Below, in pieces: positions 1 to 8,642 of a stretch of 64,000 nucleotides of DNA. Source of the DNA: Eudoraea adriatica DSM 19308 (GTDB lineage Bacteria; Bacteroidota; Bacteroidia; Flavobacteriales; Flavobacteriaceae); assembly GCF_000382125.1 (NCBI RefSeq), contig NZ_KB907546.1, forward strand, positions 558,001-622,000. The letters run 5' to 3'. A program made the translations under genes and the position numbers. Under the pieces are notes generated by a model. The model was not told the origin of the DNA and ran no database searches. It saw nothing but the letters and a program-made list of their open reading frames with translations. Within the stretch, counting starts at the first letter, position 1; every line of letters starts with the position of its first letter.

Positions 1-236
1 TAAAGTATTTGGTTGGTCGAACTTTCCAGGTTTTTGAGCATCTCACCTTTTAATCGAGCTATATATTCCTTTTCGAGTCTTCTATCCTTTCTCTCTTCGT
101 TCCAATTGTTAATCTGCAAGGCAATCAAAATTCCAATTACAACAAGTACAATTTCCCCAATTGCGTATTTCAGATACTTCCCTGTTTTATTTTCAAAAAG
201 CAAGTTTTGCCTAATTTTTCTAAAGAATTTTATCAT
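1..236 (-). CDS. DUF6090 family protein, 3' part cut by window edge
   Basis: Reading the complement from the ATG at 236-234 gives 78 codons that run off the left edge. The N-terminus starts MIKFFRKIRQNLL, followed by KTGKYLKYAIGEI, one membrane helix (about residues 27-43, VLVVIGILIALQ) and QINNWNEERKDRR. This is the N-terminal signature of DUF6090 proteins, a lineage-specific family of flavobacteria with one transmembrane helix and a long periplasmic coiled region. The function of the family is not known. The helix is followed by a charged, helical stretch rich in Glu, Lys and Arg, as expected. The gene is independent of the receptor operon to its right, from which it is separated by more than 650 bases. 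The family call rests on the N-terminal motif alone because about half or more of the protein lies outside the window. Confidence 0.8.
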   Translation of the reverse strand, partial: MIKFFRKIRQNLLFENKTGKYLKYAIGEIVLVVIGILIALQINNWNEERKDRRLEKEYIARLKGEMLKNLESSTNQIL

Positions 237-902
237 CAGAGGTTAGTTTCAATAAATGTATTATTTTATATTAAGTTGGTAATTTTGAATGCGCCTTTCT
301 TCCCTCTCTGACTATTATTTCAATAATCTCTTCAATGTCTTTTTTTGAAGTCCTGTGGTTCCTTGTAATGCTTTTTCTCTTGTACCTGGCAATTGGATAG
401 CCTCAATGAAGCTATCCTATTTATAAAGCTAAGATATCAAATCCCGGATGTTCATGAACAATCTAAGTGCTGCATGCATAAATATTTTGGTTGTTTTAGG
501 GAGAATTGTATCCTAAAAGGAGTTGAACATGATTTATGCCGGTTGTCTTTCCCAAAAAATTGGTTGCCTTGCTGTTTTTTACATATAGGGGTCAAATTCC
601 CGGCAATCCTCAGTTTTTTGCCACCGGCGCAACACTATTTAATAAACTTGTATTACTAAATTTATTTTCTTTGACAGGATTATATCCGAAGAGATAATAT
701 GGGTTGAAACTTTGTTCTTTAAAAATCCAATTCCAGCGAATAACGTATAATTCTTATTTAGTAATTTCACAAAAGTTCCTGAAATAATAATACAAATAGT
801 TTATTACAGCATTCGAAGTTCTATTTACTTAACCCCTTCTAATAATATGATATGCTGAGTATTAGAACGGTGGTAGTTATGGTTTTTTTCCATCTAAAAG
901 GA
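237..902. other. Gene-poor stretch with an integrase scar
   Basis: No intact gene is visible here. The one longer open frame on the plus strand (393-659) has no ribosome binding site, no recognisable motif and a composition unlike its neighbours. The complement of 429-565 carries a broken tyrosine-recombinase C-terminus, listed separately. The remaining AT-rich sequence between 566 and 902 shows nothing I can name. No clear terminator follows the receptor gene that ends at 903. Confidence 0.5.
429..565 (-). pseudogene. Degraded tyrosine recombinase (integrase) C-terminal remnant
   Basis: On the complement, one frame reads TGINHVQLLLGYNSP and then meets a stop. Shifting one base gives KTTKIFMHAA. 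Joined, these match the hallmark end of XerC/D-like and phage integrases, in which 'IQ.LLGH.S.KTT.IY.H' precedes the catalytic tyrosine. Here the usual His of LLGH is Tyr and the IY is IF, so the nucleophile tyrosine itself is gone. The reading continues to a stop at 429-431 without the normal tail. One extra C in the run of C before TAAAAC explains the frameshift. What I see is about 40 codons. That it is the scar of a lost integrative element is inference. Confidence 0.4.
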
Positions 903-3416
903 TTAATTGAAAAGGAACTTTATGCTGGCATTTGGTGTAATGCCTAGGGAGGTTTGGATTACTTGTTGTGAATTTCCTGAATTATCCAGTCTGAAAAAAG
1001 TATTAATAATATTTTCTCTGTTTAAGAGGTTCCATATGGATATCCCGGCCTGTAAATCAGTTTTGTTACTTAGCCGGGTTGTATAAATTGTTGAGACATC
1101 CAATCGCAAATAATCGTTCAATTGATCGGAATTTACTGCAGCATAATTAATATTGCCCTCAACAATTTCATCGCCGGGTATGGGTGGTGTAAATGGTTTT
1201 CCAGTACGCCAATTGACCCCGGCAGCCATTTGCAATTTATTGGTAGAAAAAGTAATGCCAGATGAAATGGCATGCGTAATGTCAAAATTACTACGAAATT
1301 CAGGTTCAGGTAGTTCTTCAAAACGGTATTGGCTATTCAAATAGCCATAACTCAACCAAATGTTCCAGTCCCGGATTTGTTTTCTGAGCAAGAAGTCCAT
1401 CCCGTATGTATCATATTGTCCAGAAGTTCTTACAAACTCGTATTGATCCAGGAAACCCTGGCTTTGGGTAGTAATGCCTTTAACCTCTTTAACAAAACCA
1501 ACGGTATGGACCAGCCAGTTTAATCGTTCATAGCTCAAACCCACTGAACCTTGCTTGCTTTGGATTACTGGAATGTCAGCATCATTTGAAAGCTGCCAGC
1601 GCCTTTTTTCCAGCCCTAAAAAGTCGCTTTGAAAGTTGATGACCTGTGATGTATTTTGATGCTTGAACTCTCCAAGTACCTCAACATTGAACCATTGGAG
1701 AAACTTTTGGTTAATACTCAGTCGTGGCTCCCAAAGCTGTTTTTGGAATTTATCCAGATAATTGAAGCGTATGCCCGCGTTAACAGATGTATTATTATTG
1801 GGCGTTGACCAATCAATTTCTGAAAATATTCCATGTGTTCTCAACACCTCACTTTCCAGTCTGCGAAAGATTGGATCGTCTACATCATCCAAATTGGTGA
1901 TTTTAGTCTCCACAAAATGATATCCGTTGCGCCATTCGAAGTTTTCATATATTTTATTCTTTACCACAGCACGCACTCCGGTTTCCGAAACTATATTTTC
2001 CTGCAAAAAACGCTGCTCTTGTAGGACATTTGAATTAATAGCCCTTAGTTTATAATCAGTTTCATAAATGGAGAACTCGGTGGTCATATTTGGATTCCAT
2101 TTCCGGCTATAATAAAGGCTTCCGGCGATACTATTTTGGTCAAGACTACTCTCACGAATCTCCTCAATTTCATTGACCAGGGCACTTTCATTAAAAACTA
2201 CCTCGTTGGCCGTATATATAAAATTGAATCGCAAAAAATCTTTGTCCGTAGGTCGAACAAGTAATCTAAGTGAGGTGTCATAGAAATCGAATTTAATATC
2301 CGAATTTGTAATGGTCTCCACATTCTCGGAAATTTCAGTATCCTGGGTAATACGATCAAAATATTCAGAGTAGGTCGGTGTTTCAAAGAAATCGCTTATG
2401 GACTTTCTTGCTGCCACTTGAACCGAAGCGTTTTTACCCAATGGCATGTCTATATAGCCGTTGGCATCTATAAGATTGATACTGATACTTCCGTTGGTAT
2501 CCGGATTGATATTCTTGTCTGTACTCATGGCTATAGTGCCTGAAACCCCATCGGTATAGGCGGCAGAGCTACCATTTTTTTGTAAAGTTACCTTTTGGGT
2601 GATATTAGGGTTATACATAGAAATGAGTCCGAAAAAATGTCCGGACTGATACATTTTAATATCGTCCCATAAAATCAGGTTCTGGTCATTACTTCCGCCA
2701 CGAATATTGATGTTCGATACGGTTTCATCAATACTTTGTATGCCTGGAAAGGCTTGTATGGAAAGTAATACATCCTTTTCAACAAGCCCCGGTAATATTC
2801 TAAACTGGTCAAAATTCAATTGAAAGGAACCATTGTCCAACTTGTCTATTCCCTTAATGAGATAGTCAGTCAGTACAATTTCAGGCAATTGTTCCTGCTC
2901 AGATACCAGGTGTATATTACCGCATTCCTGTGTATTGAAAAAACGGAACTCACGGCGTATGGCCTTGTGTCCAATATGTCTTATGAGGACAACATCTGAA
3001 GTCGTTGCAACGGGTAATTCAAAATAACCTGTATCGTTGGTGACCGTGCCCCGACCATTACTTTGCACTGTGGTGTATGGCAATGGCTCTTGTGTGTCCT
3101 TATCACGTATGTATCCACAAAGTTTCAAGGGTCTGGACTTTACAGAAATTACCGATTCAGAAACAAAAACAAAATCCAACCCTGTCTCCTCTTTTAAATA
3201 GTCTATGGCTTCTTTCAGTCCCAGGTTTGCCCCGGGCTGTCTGAGCTGTATATCTTCAATTAGTTCTGAAGCATAGTTGAACTGCACCCCATGCTCTTCC
3301 TGCAGCTCTGTCAATATGGAAAGAAGTGGCTTGTTTACCTCCGTTTGTTGCCCAAAAATTGATGCGCCATAAAGCAAAGTAATAAAGTAAAAAAATAAAA
3401 TGAGCTTATTTCTCAC
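903..3416 (-). CDS. TonB-dependent receptor with STN domain (FecA-type)
   Basis: Outer-membrane receptor of 837 residues for active uptake of an unknown ligand, energised by TonB. A signal peptide (residues 1-22, ending SIFGQ) is followed by a secretin/TonB short N-terminal (STN) signalling domain at about 30-95, then a carboxypeptidase-regulatory-like beta-sandwich (about 98-175, LKLCGYIRDKDTQEPLPYTTV), a plug (about 205-300, containing NINIRGGSNDQNLI) and a C-terminal barrel. The start is GTG at 3416-3414 because no ATG lies before the signal peptide. It overlaps the end of the anti-sigma gene by 11 bases, so the pair is translationally coupled. STN domains pass ligand occupancy to a FecR partner, which fits the gene order sigma-FecR-receptor. 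There is no SusD-like lipoprotein beside it, so it is more like a siderophore or single-component receptor than a polysaccharide system. The substrate cannot be read from sequence. Confidence 0.88.
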   Translation of the reverse strand: MRNKLILFFYFITLLYGASIFGQQTEVNKPLLSILTELQEEHGVQFNYASELIEDIQLRQPGANLGLKEAIDYLKEETGLDFVFVSESVISVKSRPLKLCGYIRDKDTQEPLPYTTVQSNGRGTVTNDTGYFELPVATTSDVVLIRHIGHKAIRREFRFFNTQECGNIHLVSEQEQLPEIVLTDYLIKGIDKLDNGSFQLNFDQFRILPGLVEKDVLLSIQAFPGIQSIDETVSNINIRGGSNDQNLILWDDIKMYQSGHFFGLISMYNPNITQKVTLQKNGSSAAYTDGVSGTIAMSTDKNINPDTNGSISINLIDANGYIDMPLGKNASVQVAARKSISDFFETPTYSEYFDRITQDTEISENVETITNSDIKFDFYDTSLRLLVRPTDKDFLRFNFIYTANEVVFNESALVNEIEEIRESSLDQNSIAGSLYYSRKWNPNMTTEFSIYETDYKLRAINSNVLQEQRFLQENIVSETGVRAVVKNKIYENFEWRNGYHFVETKITNLDDVDDPIFRRLESEVLRTHGIFSEIDWSTPNNNTSVNAGIRFNYLDKFQKQLWEPRLSINQKFLQWFNVEVLGEFKHQNTSQVINFQSDFLGLEKRRWQLSNDADIPVIQSKQGSVGLSYERLNWLVHTVGFVKEVKGITTQSQGFLDQYEFVRTSGQYDTYGMDFLLRKQIRDWNIWLSYGYLNSQYRFEELPEPEFRSNFDITHAISSGITFSTNKLQMAAGVNWRTGKPFTPPIPGDEIVEGNINYAAVNSDQLNDYLRLDVSTIYTTRLSNKTDLQAGISIWNLLNRENIINTFFRLDNSGNSQQVIQTSLGITPNASIKFLFN

Positions 3417-4317
3417 GTGGTTTCACCCGGACTTTATTGGTTGGTAAAATAGTATACTCCAAATCCAGAGGTTCGGTAATGGATCTCAGGGCATTATCCA
3501 AACCATCATGCACAAAACCTCCGGTGAAAAGTTGTTCAATATTCACATTTTCATATATAATGATTACCCCATATTGTCGCTCCAGTTCGGCAAATACCTG
3601 TGCTACTGCAACTCTTTGAAAATCGCTGATATTTTTGGTCCACTGGGGAACATTATACATGTTTTTTCCAATAGTCACAATTCCCTCTATAATTCGAAAA
3701 CTACCTCCTTGCTCCAATATCTCCTCATGGTCCTCTGTGTTTACTTTTACCGTACCTTCAAAACATCTCACCTCAAAAAAACTTCCTCTTTGAAGGACGT
3801 TGAATTCGGTACCAAGAACGCTGACCGTACCTTTAGGGGTAACAACATCAAACTTCGCTCCTATGGCTACATCAAAAAAGGCTTCCCCCTTTAGATTAAC
3901 CTCCCTTTTTTGGCCCCATCTTTTTTCATTATATGCAATTTCAGATAAGGCGTTTACTTTTACCGAAGAATTATCAGGTAGGATAACAGACACTTTTTCG
4001 CCCACCCGTGTATGTATTTTGGTCAAGTTTTCATTGAAAAAGAAATAATATAGCGCAAATCCTAAAACAAAAACACTTGCTATACGCATCAATGGTCTTA
4101 TCCAGGTTATTTTTTTGACTTTTGTATCAGAACCTTTAAGCCGTACATTTAGTTTTTGGTAATCTGCGACTGTAGAGAATTGGGATGCCCTAAAGGCAGA
4201 AGCGTTATCGATCACATCTTTATAAAAAGGGGCATCTTCCAGGGCTTCAAAAGCTTTGGCTTCCTCAGGACTTAGCTCATCAGCCAGCCATTTTTTTATC
4301 AAGTAATCCTTGTCCAT
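3406..4317 (-). CDS. FecR family anti-sigma factor
   Basis: Inner-membrane sigma regulator. The N-terminal cytoplasmic part (MDKDYLIKKWLADELSPEE) is the usual short sigma-binding segment. One transmembrane helix sits at about residues 73-91. The periplasmic FecR beta domain follows (RVGEKVSVILPDNSSVKVNA through LGTEFNVL), and a C-terminal STN-like/DUF4974 segment ends NKVRVKPREK. I chose the ATG at 4317 over the GTG at 4323 because an AGGTG sequence lies just upstream at good spacing. It lies between the ECF sigma gene (48 bases upstream) and the receptor (11-base overlap). In such trios the receptor's STN domain contacts the FecR periplasmic region and frees or activates the sigma factor. 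Confidence 0.9.
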   Translation of the reverse strand: MDKDYLIKKWLADELSPEEAKAFEALEDAPFYKDVIDNASAFRASQFSTVADYQKLNVRLKGSDTKVKKITWIRPLMRIASVFVLGFALYYFFFNENLTKIHTRVGEKVSVILPDNSSVKVNALSEIAYNEKRWGQKREVNLKGEAFFDVAIGAKFDVVTPKGTVSVLGTEFNVLQRGSFFEVRCFEGTVKVNTEDHEEILEQGGSFRIIEGIVTIGKNMYNVPQWTKNISDFQRVAVAQVFAELERQYGVIIIYENVNIEQLFTGGFVHDGLDNALRSITEPLDLEYTILPTNKVRVKPREK

Positions 4318-4365
4318 AAGCACACCTGTTTAATTATATAACAACTTAGTTTGGATTTTTCCTGA

Positions 4366-4938
4366 TTATTTTAGTTTAAATCCTTCCAGTTCATTTTTTA
4401 GCACATTAAATGCGGTGTAGATCCTATATTCCACGACCTTTCTTGTAACCCCTAACATTTTGGCTATTTCATCGTGCTTTTTGCCCTCTGCTTTGTTTAA
4501 CAAAAAGGCTGTTCTCTGTTCATCTGTCAAGGTTGAAAGTACCTTTTGATATTTTTTTAAATATTCTTCTTTCTCCATAAGAAATTCAGGAGATTCGTTG
4601 GTATGTTCCTTTGGCCTCACAGCCTGGTATTTTAAGACTACCTTTTGGTGTTTGATTTCATTCAGCATTAAATTATTGGCCACGGTATATAAAAAGGATT
4701 TGGCCTTACTAACCGTTACTTTTTTGCAGTTTTCCCATAGTTTAATGAATGCTTCCTGGGCCTTATCATTAGGATTAAGCTTTTCACCATACTTATAATA
4801 AAGGTAGTTATGGAGGTCGCTGGCCAATTTGCTGTACAGTCGTTCAAAAACAGAATCTTCGCAAATATCCTTATGTAGATCTTTCTTCAAGTTGCAATGG
4901 TTAATCAGCCTCAAATCTATGAAAATAATTTTCTTCAA
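4366..4938 (-). CDS. ECF-type RNA polymerase sigma factor (sigma-70 family)
   Basis: 190 residues. Region 2 is at about 30-95 (DLHNYLYYKYGEKLNPNDKA, QEAFIKLWENC, SFLYTVANNLMLNE) and region 4 at about 130-185, with the helix-turn-helix KKHDEIAKMLGVTRKVVEYR. That layout and length are typical of ECF sigma factors in Bacteroidota. It heads the sigma/FecR/TonB-receptor operon and is divergent from the Asp-rich lipoprotein gene at 5001, so a shared 62-base promoter region could make those lipoproteins its targets; this is inference only. The annotated start is the first in-frame ATG. A later start would lose only the poorly conserved first 20 or so residues. Confidence 0.9.
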   Translation of the reverse strand: MKKIIFIDLRLINHCNLKKDLHKDICEDSVFERLYSKLASDLHNYLYYKYGEKLNPNDKAQEAFIKLWENCKKVTVSKAKSFLYTVANNLMLNEIKHQKVVLKYQAVRPKEHTNESPEFLMEKEEYLKKYQKVLSTLTDEQRTAFLLNKAEGKKHDEIAKMLGVTRKVVEYRIYTAFNVLKNELEGFKLK

Positions 4939-5000
4939 AAATTTTCAGGAGTTTTGGAGTTAGGGTTGTTCTATATATAAACACCGGAAAATATTTTGAT

Positions 5001-6797
5001 ATGAAAACCCCTTTTATACATCTAAGCCTACTTTTTTTAGTATCTACCTTGTTACTTGCTTCCTGCCGGGAAGAAGAATCTGTTTTAATAGAAGGACCGC
5101 AGGAAGAAACCCTTAAGGCCAACTCTAACGTTGCAAACCTGTTGCAGAATACTACTTCAAAAGATGGATCTGATGATAACATCCTTGACAACGCGAGTTG
5201 CATCAGCATTGAACTACCTGTGACGGTGCAAATTGATGGGTTGGAAATTGTGGTTGATGACACGAATGATTTTCAGACCATTGAGGACATTTTTGACGAA
5301 TTTGATGATGACGATGATATTCTTGATATAGTCTTCCCCATAACCATTGTCTTAAACGACTTTACCGAAGTGGTCATAACAGGTATGGATGATCTTGAAG
5401 TTTTTACCGATGATTGTAATGGTGAGAATGAGTATGATGATGACATTGAATGTGCTGATATAAAGTATCCTGTTACAGCATCTTTATTTAATTCCAACAA
5501 TGAGGTCATTGACACCATTACCTTTTCCAATGATCAGGAACTATATGAGTTTATTGATGATTTGGATGAAGATGATATTGTAAATGTAAACTTTCCTATA
5601 GCAGTAATTCTATATGACGGCACAGAGGTGCAGGCTTCCAACCTTCAAATGCTTGAAACTATTTTAGAGGATGCCAAAGATGATTGTGATGAGGATGATG
5701 ACAATGATTATAATGATGATGATTGCGACAATTGCACCACAGACCAGCTCTCGGATGTATTGGTAGCTTGTTCTGACTGGAGCGTTGATAAATTAGAGCG
5801 TAATGATCAGGACCTGGAAGATTTATACTCCGCTTACCAATTTAATTTTGCGAATGATGGTACGTTAACCGCTGAATCCAATACCGATATGTTTTCGGGA
5901 ACCTGGGAATCCAATGGTTCGGGCAACAATATTTCCGTTGTAATCAACATACCGAATCTATCCGACTTCAATGCCACCTGGAACCTACATGAAATTGATC
6001 AGGATCCCGGGGAAAGTGATATAGATCTTAGAATGGGTGATGACCGTCTGCGCTTTCGAACTGCTTGTAATAGCAATGGCGGCAATGATAATACCGGCAT
6101 TGATGATAGTGCCCTGGTCCAGGAGCTGACCACAGGAGACTGGTACATAACCAACTATTTTGACGATGTTGATGAAACAGCTTCTTTTGCCGATCTGGTT
6201 TTCAATTTTACCACAGATGGTACGGCTACGGCAAACGGGGTTGGAATGACCACGAACGGTACATGGTCTACTTCGGCAGGTGATGAAACCCTTTTGGAAT
6301 TGAACTTGAATTTTGGACTTACTCCGCCTTTTGATGAGTTGGAGGAAGATTGGGATGTACTTGAAGTAACAAATGAAATCATCCGGCTAAAAGATATTAG
6401 TGGGGGAGATGGTACCACAGACTTCCTGACCTTTGAGAGAAACCCTGCAAGTAACGGTACTGGCGGATCAGATTTAAGCACCGTATTATTAGATGGTAGC
6501 TGGATTGTCACTTCCTATCTTGATAATGGTAATGATCAAACCAATGATTATACGGCTTTTACATTTTCTTTTGCGGCTGATGGAAGTGTTACTGCAAACA
6601 ATGGAAGTGTCACTACTGGTAACTGGTCAGCGCAGAACGGGAACAACAAATTGGTGCTGGATTTCGGTGCCACCATCCCCCTGGATGAATTTAATGATGA
6701 CTGGGATGTTATAGCGGTCTCTGACACACAAATTGAACTACGCGATGTTAGTGGCGGAGATGGAACTACTGATACATTAATTTTTACAAAACAATAA
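5001..6797 (+). CDS. Asp-rich secreted lipoprotein with lipocalin-like repeats
   Basis: 598 residues. SPII signal peptide with lipobox LLLASC (Cys at about 21), so a lipoprotein. Three kinds of module follow. The first is two beta-rich repeats (about 55-140 and 145-225, with 'ELPVTVQIDG', 'FPIAVILYDGTEV') joined by runs of Asp and Glu. The second is a Cys-bounded module (about 240-355, from CDNCTTDQLSDVL to FRTAC). The third is two lipocalin-like units (about 370-480 and 490-598), each running from a 'W-x-I/V-T-x-Y' strand to GGDGTTD-x-L-x-F. The acidic linkers would bind divalent cations. No enzymatic motif is seen. Function unknown; a surface or periplasmic binding protein is plausible. It is followed after 36 bases by a paralogue. 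Confidence 0.75.
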   Translation: MKTPFIHLSLLFLVSTLLLASCREEESVLIEGPQEETLKANSNVANLLQNTTSKDGSDDNILDNASCISIELPVTVQIDGLEIVVDDTNDFQTIEDIFDEFDDDDDILDIVFPITIVLNDFTEVVITGMDDLEVFTDDCNGENEYDDDIECADIKYPVTASLFNSNNEVIDTITFSNDQELYEFIDDLDEDDIVNVNFPIAVILYDGTEVQASNLQMLETILEDAKDDCDEDDDNDYNDDDCDNCTTDQLSDVLVACSDWSVDKLERNDQDLEDLYSAYQFNFANDGTLTAESNTDMFSGTWESNGSGNNISVVINIPNLSDFNATWNLHEIDQDPGESDIDLRMGDDRLRFRTACNSNGGNDNTGIDDSALVQELTTGDWYITNYFDDVDETASFADLVFNFTTDGTATANGVGMTTNGTWSTSAGDETLLELNLNFGLTPPFDELEEDWDVLEVTNEIIRLKDISGGDGTTDFLTFERNPASNGTGGSDLSTVLLDGSWIVTSYLDNGNDQTNDYTAFTFSFAADGSVTANNGSVTTGNWSAQNGNNKLVLDFGATIPLDEFNDDWDVIAVSDTQIELRDVSGGDGTTDTLIFTKQ

Positions 6798-6833
6798 TCC
6801 TAATACAAATACAATAATCCAAATACAATTACT

Positions 6834-7724
6834 ATGAAAAAGAATATTTTAAATTCCGGAATTTTTGTTGCCTTATTACTCATAATGGCCTGTTCCAGCG
6901 ACAATGATAATGATGAAATAGCCAATCTGGCCCAATTACAGGCAGACGTTGAAGAAATTACAAATACCGCAATGACCGGTCCATGGGTAATTACCAACTT
7001 TGTGGATTCCGATAAAAATGAAACAACAAACTTTAATGGGTATGGCTTTAGTTTTAACAGCGATGGAAGCCTCGTGGCCGATAATGGCAACACTACCATA
7101 ACGGGTACCTGGTCAGTTACTATAGATGATGATTCTAATGATGATATGGATGACAATTCCGGCGATAGTAGCTCGGATGATGATTGCAATAGTTGTACAA
7201 TAGATCAACTCACCGATGTGCTGACGGCCTGTGATGATTGGTTCGTAGACAAATTAGAAAGAAACGACAATTCACTAGAAGATAACTTCACAAGCTACAA
7301 ATTCAATTTCTCGGCAGATGGGACGGTTAGCGTAACCGATGGTTCAGAAAATTATGCAGGTACCTGGGAGGCTTCGGGTAGTGGCAACAGTATTGAGGTT
7401 ATACTTACGATAACGGATTTGCCTGATCTTGAAGATACATGGACCTTACATGAAATTGAGCTCTACAACGGAGAAACTGATGTAGATTTGAGAATTAATG
7501 GAGAAGACAGGCTTCGTTTCAGAAATCAGTGTACCCTGGGCAATTTTAATGGTGGTACATCTACAGGTGAGATTGATTTTAACATATTCTTCGCCTCCCC
7601 AGCGGACTTCAATGAACTTTCAGAAGATTGGAACATTGTCTCCTATTCAGGAAATAAAATTGAGTTAATCCATGAGAGTGGAGGGAATGGCGGAACCGAC
7701 TTATTGACTTTTGAAAAGCAGTAG
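6834..7724 (+). CDS. Asp-rich lipoprotein, paralogue with nested Cys module
   Basis: 296 residues with lipobox LIMACS, so a lipoprotein. It reuses two of the modules of the gene upstream in a different order. The first half of a lipocalin-like unit (about 50-98, PWVITNFVDSDKNETTNF to ITGTWSV) is interrupted by an acidic run and the Cys-bounded module (about 118-235, CNSCTIDQLTDVL to RFRNQC). The second half of the same unit then resumes (about 248-296, FNELSEDWNIVSYSGNK to GGTDLLTFEKQ). The two genes are very close and likely cotranscribed, with a terminator after this one. It is probably a tandem duplicate that was rearranged. No catalytic residues are recognised and the function is unknown. 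Confidence 0.75.
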   Translation: MKKNILNSGIFVALLLIMACSSDNDNDEIANLAQLQADVEEITNTAMTGPWVITNFVDSDKNETTNFNGYGFSFNSDGSLVADNGNTTITGTWSVTIDDDSNDDMDDNSGDSSSDDDCNSCTIDQLTDVLTACDDWFVDKLERNDNSLEDNFTSYKFNFSADGTVSVTDGSENYAGTWEASGSGNSIEVILTITDLPDLEDTWTLHEIELYNGETDVDLRINGEDRLRFRNQCTLGNFNGGTSTGEIDFNIFFASPADFNELSEDWNIVSYSGNKIELIHESGGNGGTDLLTFEKQ

Positions 7725-7786
7725 ACCCCGAACTTAGATACCTACCATACCTTCTATTGCCCCGCTATGATAAAGAAGGTTTTCTT

Positions 7787-7819
7787 AACCGTCCCTGACT
7801 TCTGTTCAGGGGCGGTTTT
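7787..7819 (+). terminator. Rho-independent terminator after the lipoprotein pair
   Basis: A 12-bp stem, aaccgtccctga (7787-7798) pairing with tcaggggcggtt (7806-7817) with one G-T pair, has a short loop and is followed by a short T-rich tail. It separates the lipoprotein pair from the Crp/Fnr-type gene. Confidence 0.75.
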
Positions 7820-7862
7820 AGTATATTTATCCTAAATAATCTTTATTTATCAAGATTTCCCT

Positions 7863-8483
7863 ATGGATACTGACAACTTAAATTCCTCGTCATACAACTC
7901 GGTTTTGAAAAAAATAGCTGAAGCCGGAGAGTTGACAAGCATTGAAAAGGGTACTGAGATCCTGCGGGCGGGACAATTTGTAAAGGTCATACCGCTTGTT
8001 CAAAAAGGGTTGATCAAAGTCTACACCAGATATGAAGACCGGGAGCTTTTGCTGTACTATATACAGCCCAGCCAAAGTTGCATCATGTCTTTTTCTGCCA
8101 GTATCAATAACGAACCTAGTCAGGTATATGCTGTTACTGAGGAAGATACAGAAGCAATACTTATTCCGGTATCTAAATTGGATACCCTAACCAGGGAGAA
8201 CCCCCGCTTAAATGACTTCTTTTTTCAACAGTATAAAGGCAGATATGCAGAACTTTTGGATACCATACACTATGTGTTGTTCGACAAAATGGATAAACGT
8301 TTGCATCGTCATCTTAAGGATAAAATTGCTCTCAAAGGAGAAAATCCGGTTCAAATATCCCATCAGCAGTTGGCAAATGAGCTAGGAACTGTTCGGGAGG
8401 TGGTTAGTCGGGTTTTGAAAAAATTAGAGGGCGAAGGCATGGTCAGACAACAGGGCAATACCATTCAGGTATTCAAGCTGTGA
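7863..8483 (+). CDS. Crp/Fnr family transcriptional regulator
   Basis: 206 residues. The N-terminal part (about 10-125) is a cyclic-nucleotide-binding-type beta barrel (GTEILRAGQFVKVIPLVQKG, then ELLLYYIQPSQSCIMS), followed by the dimer helix and a winged HTH at about 160-206 with recognition helix GTVREVVSRVLKKLE. The E-x-x-S-R pattern there is the FNR-type reading head. There is no N-terminal cysteine cluster, so it is not an oxygen-sensing 4Fe-4S FNR; Cys73 is the only cysteine. It has its own transcription unit downstream of a terminator. A GTGAC-N4-GTCAC palindrome overlaps its stop codon, and the same 5-4-5 architecture recurs before the sulfur genes. It is therefore the best candidate in the window for the regulator of those genes. 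That link is inference. Confidence 0.9.
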   Translation: MDTDNLNSSSYNSVLKKIAEAGELTSIEKGTEILRAGQFVKVIPLVQKGLIKVYTRYEDRELLLYYIQPSQSCIMSFSASINNEPSQVYAVTEEDTEAILIPVSKLDTLTRENPRLNDFFFQQYKGRYAELLDTIHYVLFDKMDKRLHRHLKDKIALKGENPVQISHQQLANELGTVREVVSRVLKKLEGEGMVRQQGNTIQVFKL

Positions 8484-8523
8484 CTAAAGTCACTGTACAG
8501 CACGATTCTCTTTCCTAATTTTG
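8480..8523 (+). promoter_or_regulatory. Crp/Fnr-type operator plus -10 box for the DUF2892 gene
   Basis: The palindrome GTGAC-TAAA-GTCAC (8480-8493) overlaps the stop codon of the regulator gene. The Bacteroidota -10 box TAATTTTG lies at 8516-8523. The distance from palindrome centre to box start is 29.5 bp, which puts the operator near -41.5, the class II activator position. Confidence 0.7.
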
Positions 8524-8581
8524 TTTAGAAAGAAATACATACAGGAAAACAATAAAGCCGTTCTTGTTTTGCATAATCTTC

Positions 8582-8595
8582 ATAACCTTAGTTAT
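8582..8595 (+). promoter_or_regulatory. Second 5-4-5 palindrome before DUF2892 gene
   Basis: ATAAC-CTTA-GTTAT is a perfect inverted repeat with the same half-site spacing as the other operators. It lies in the predicted 5' leader of the DUF2892 gene. No clear -10 box is at the standard distance, so it may be a repressing site or a secondary site. Confidence 0.45.
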
Positions 8596-8642
8596 AAGGA
8601 TAGTCTGGCTTGTAAAAAATTGTCTAATTAATATTTAATATT

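Noticed and set aside
393-659. An 88-codon open frame on the plus strand
   Set aside because: It has no ribosome binding site or known motif, and its complement carries the integrase remnant, so it is a shadow frame.
7863-8483. Calling the regulator an oxygen-sensing FNR
   Set aside because: There is no N-terminal cysteine cluster for a 4Fe-4S centre; only one cysteine (Cys73) is present, so only the Crp/Fnr family name is justified.
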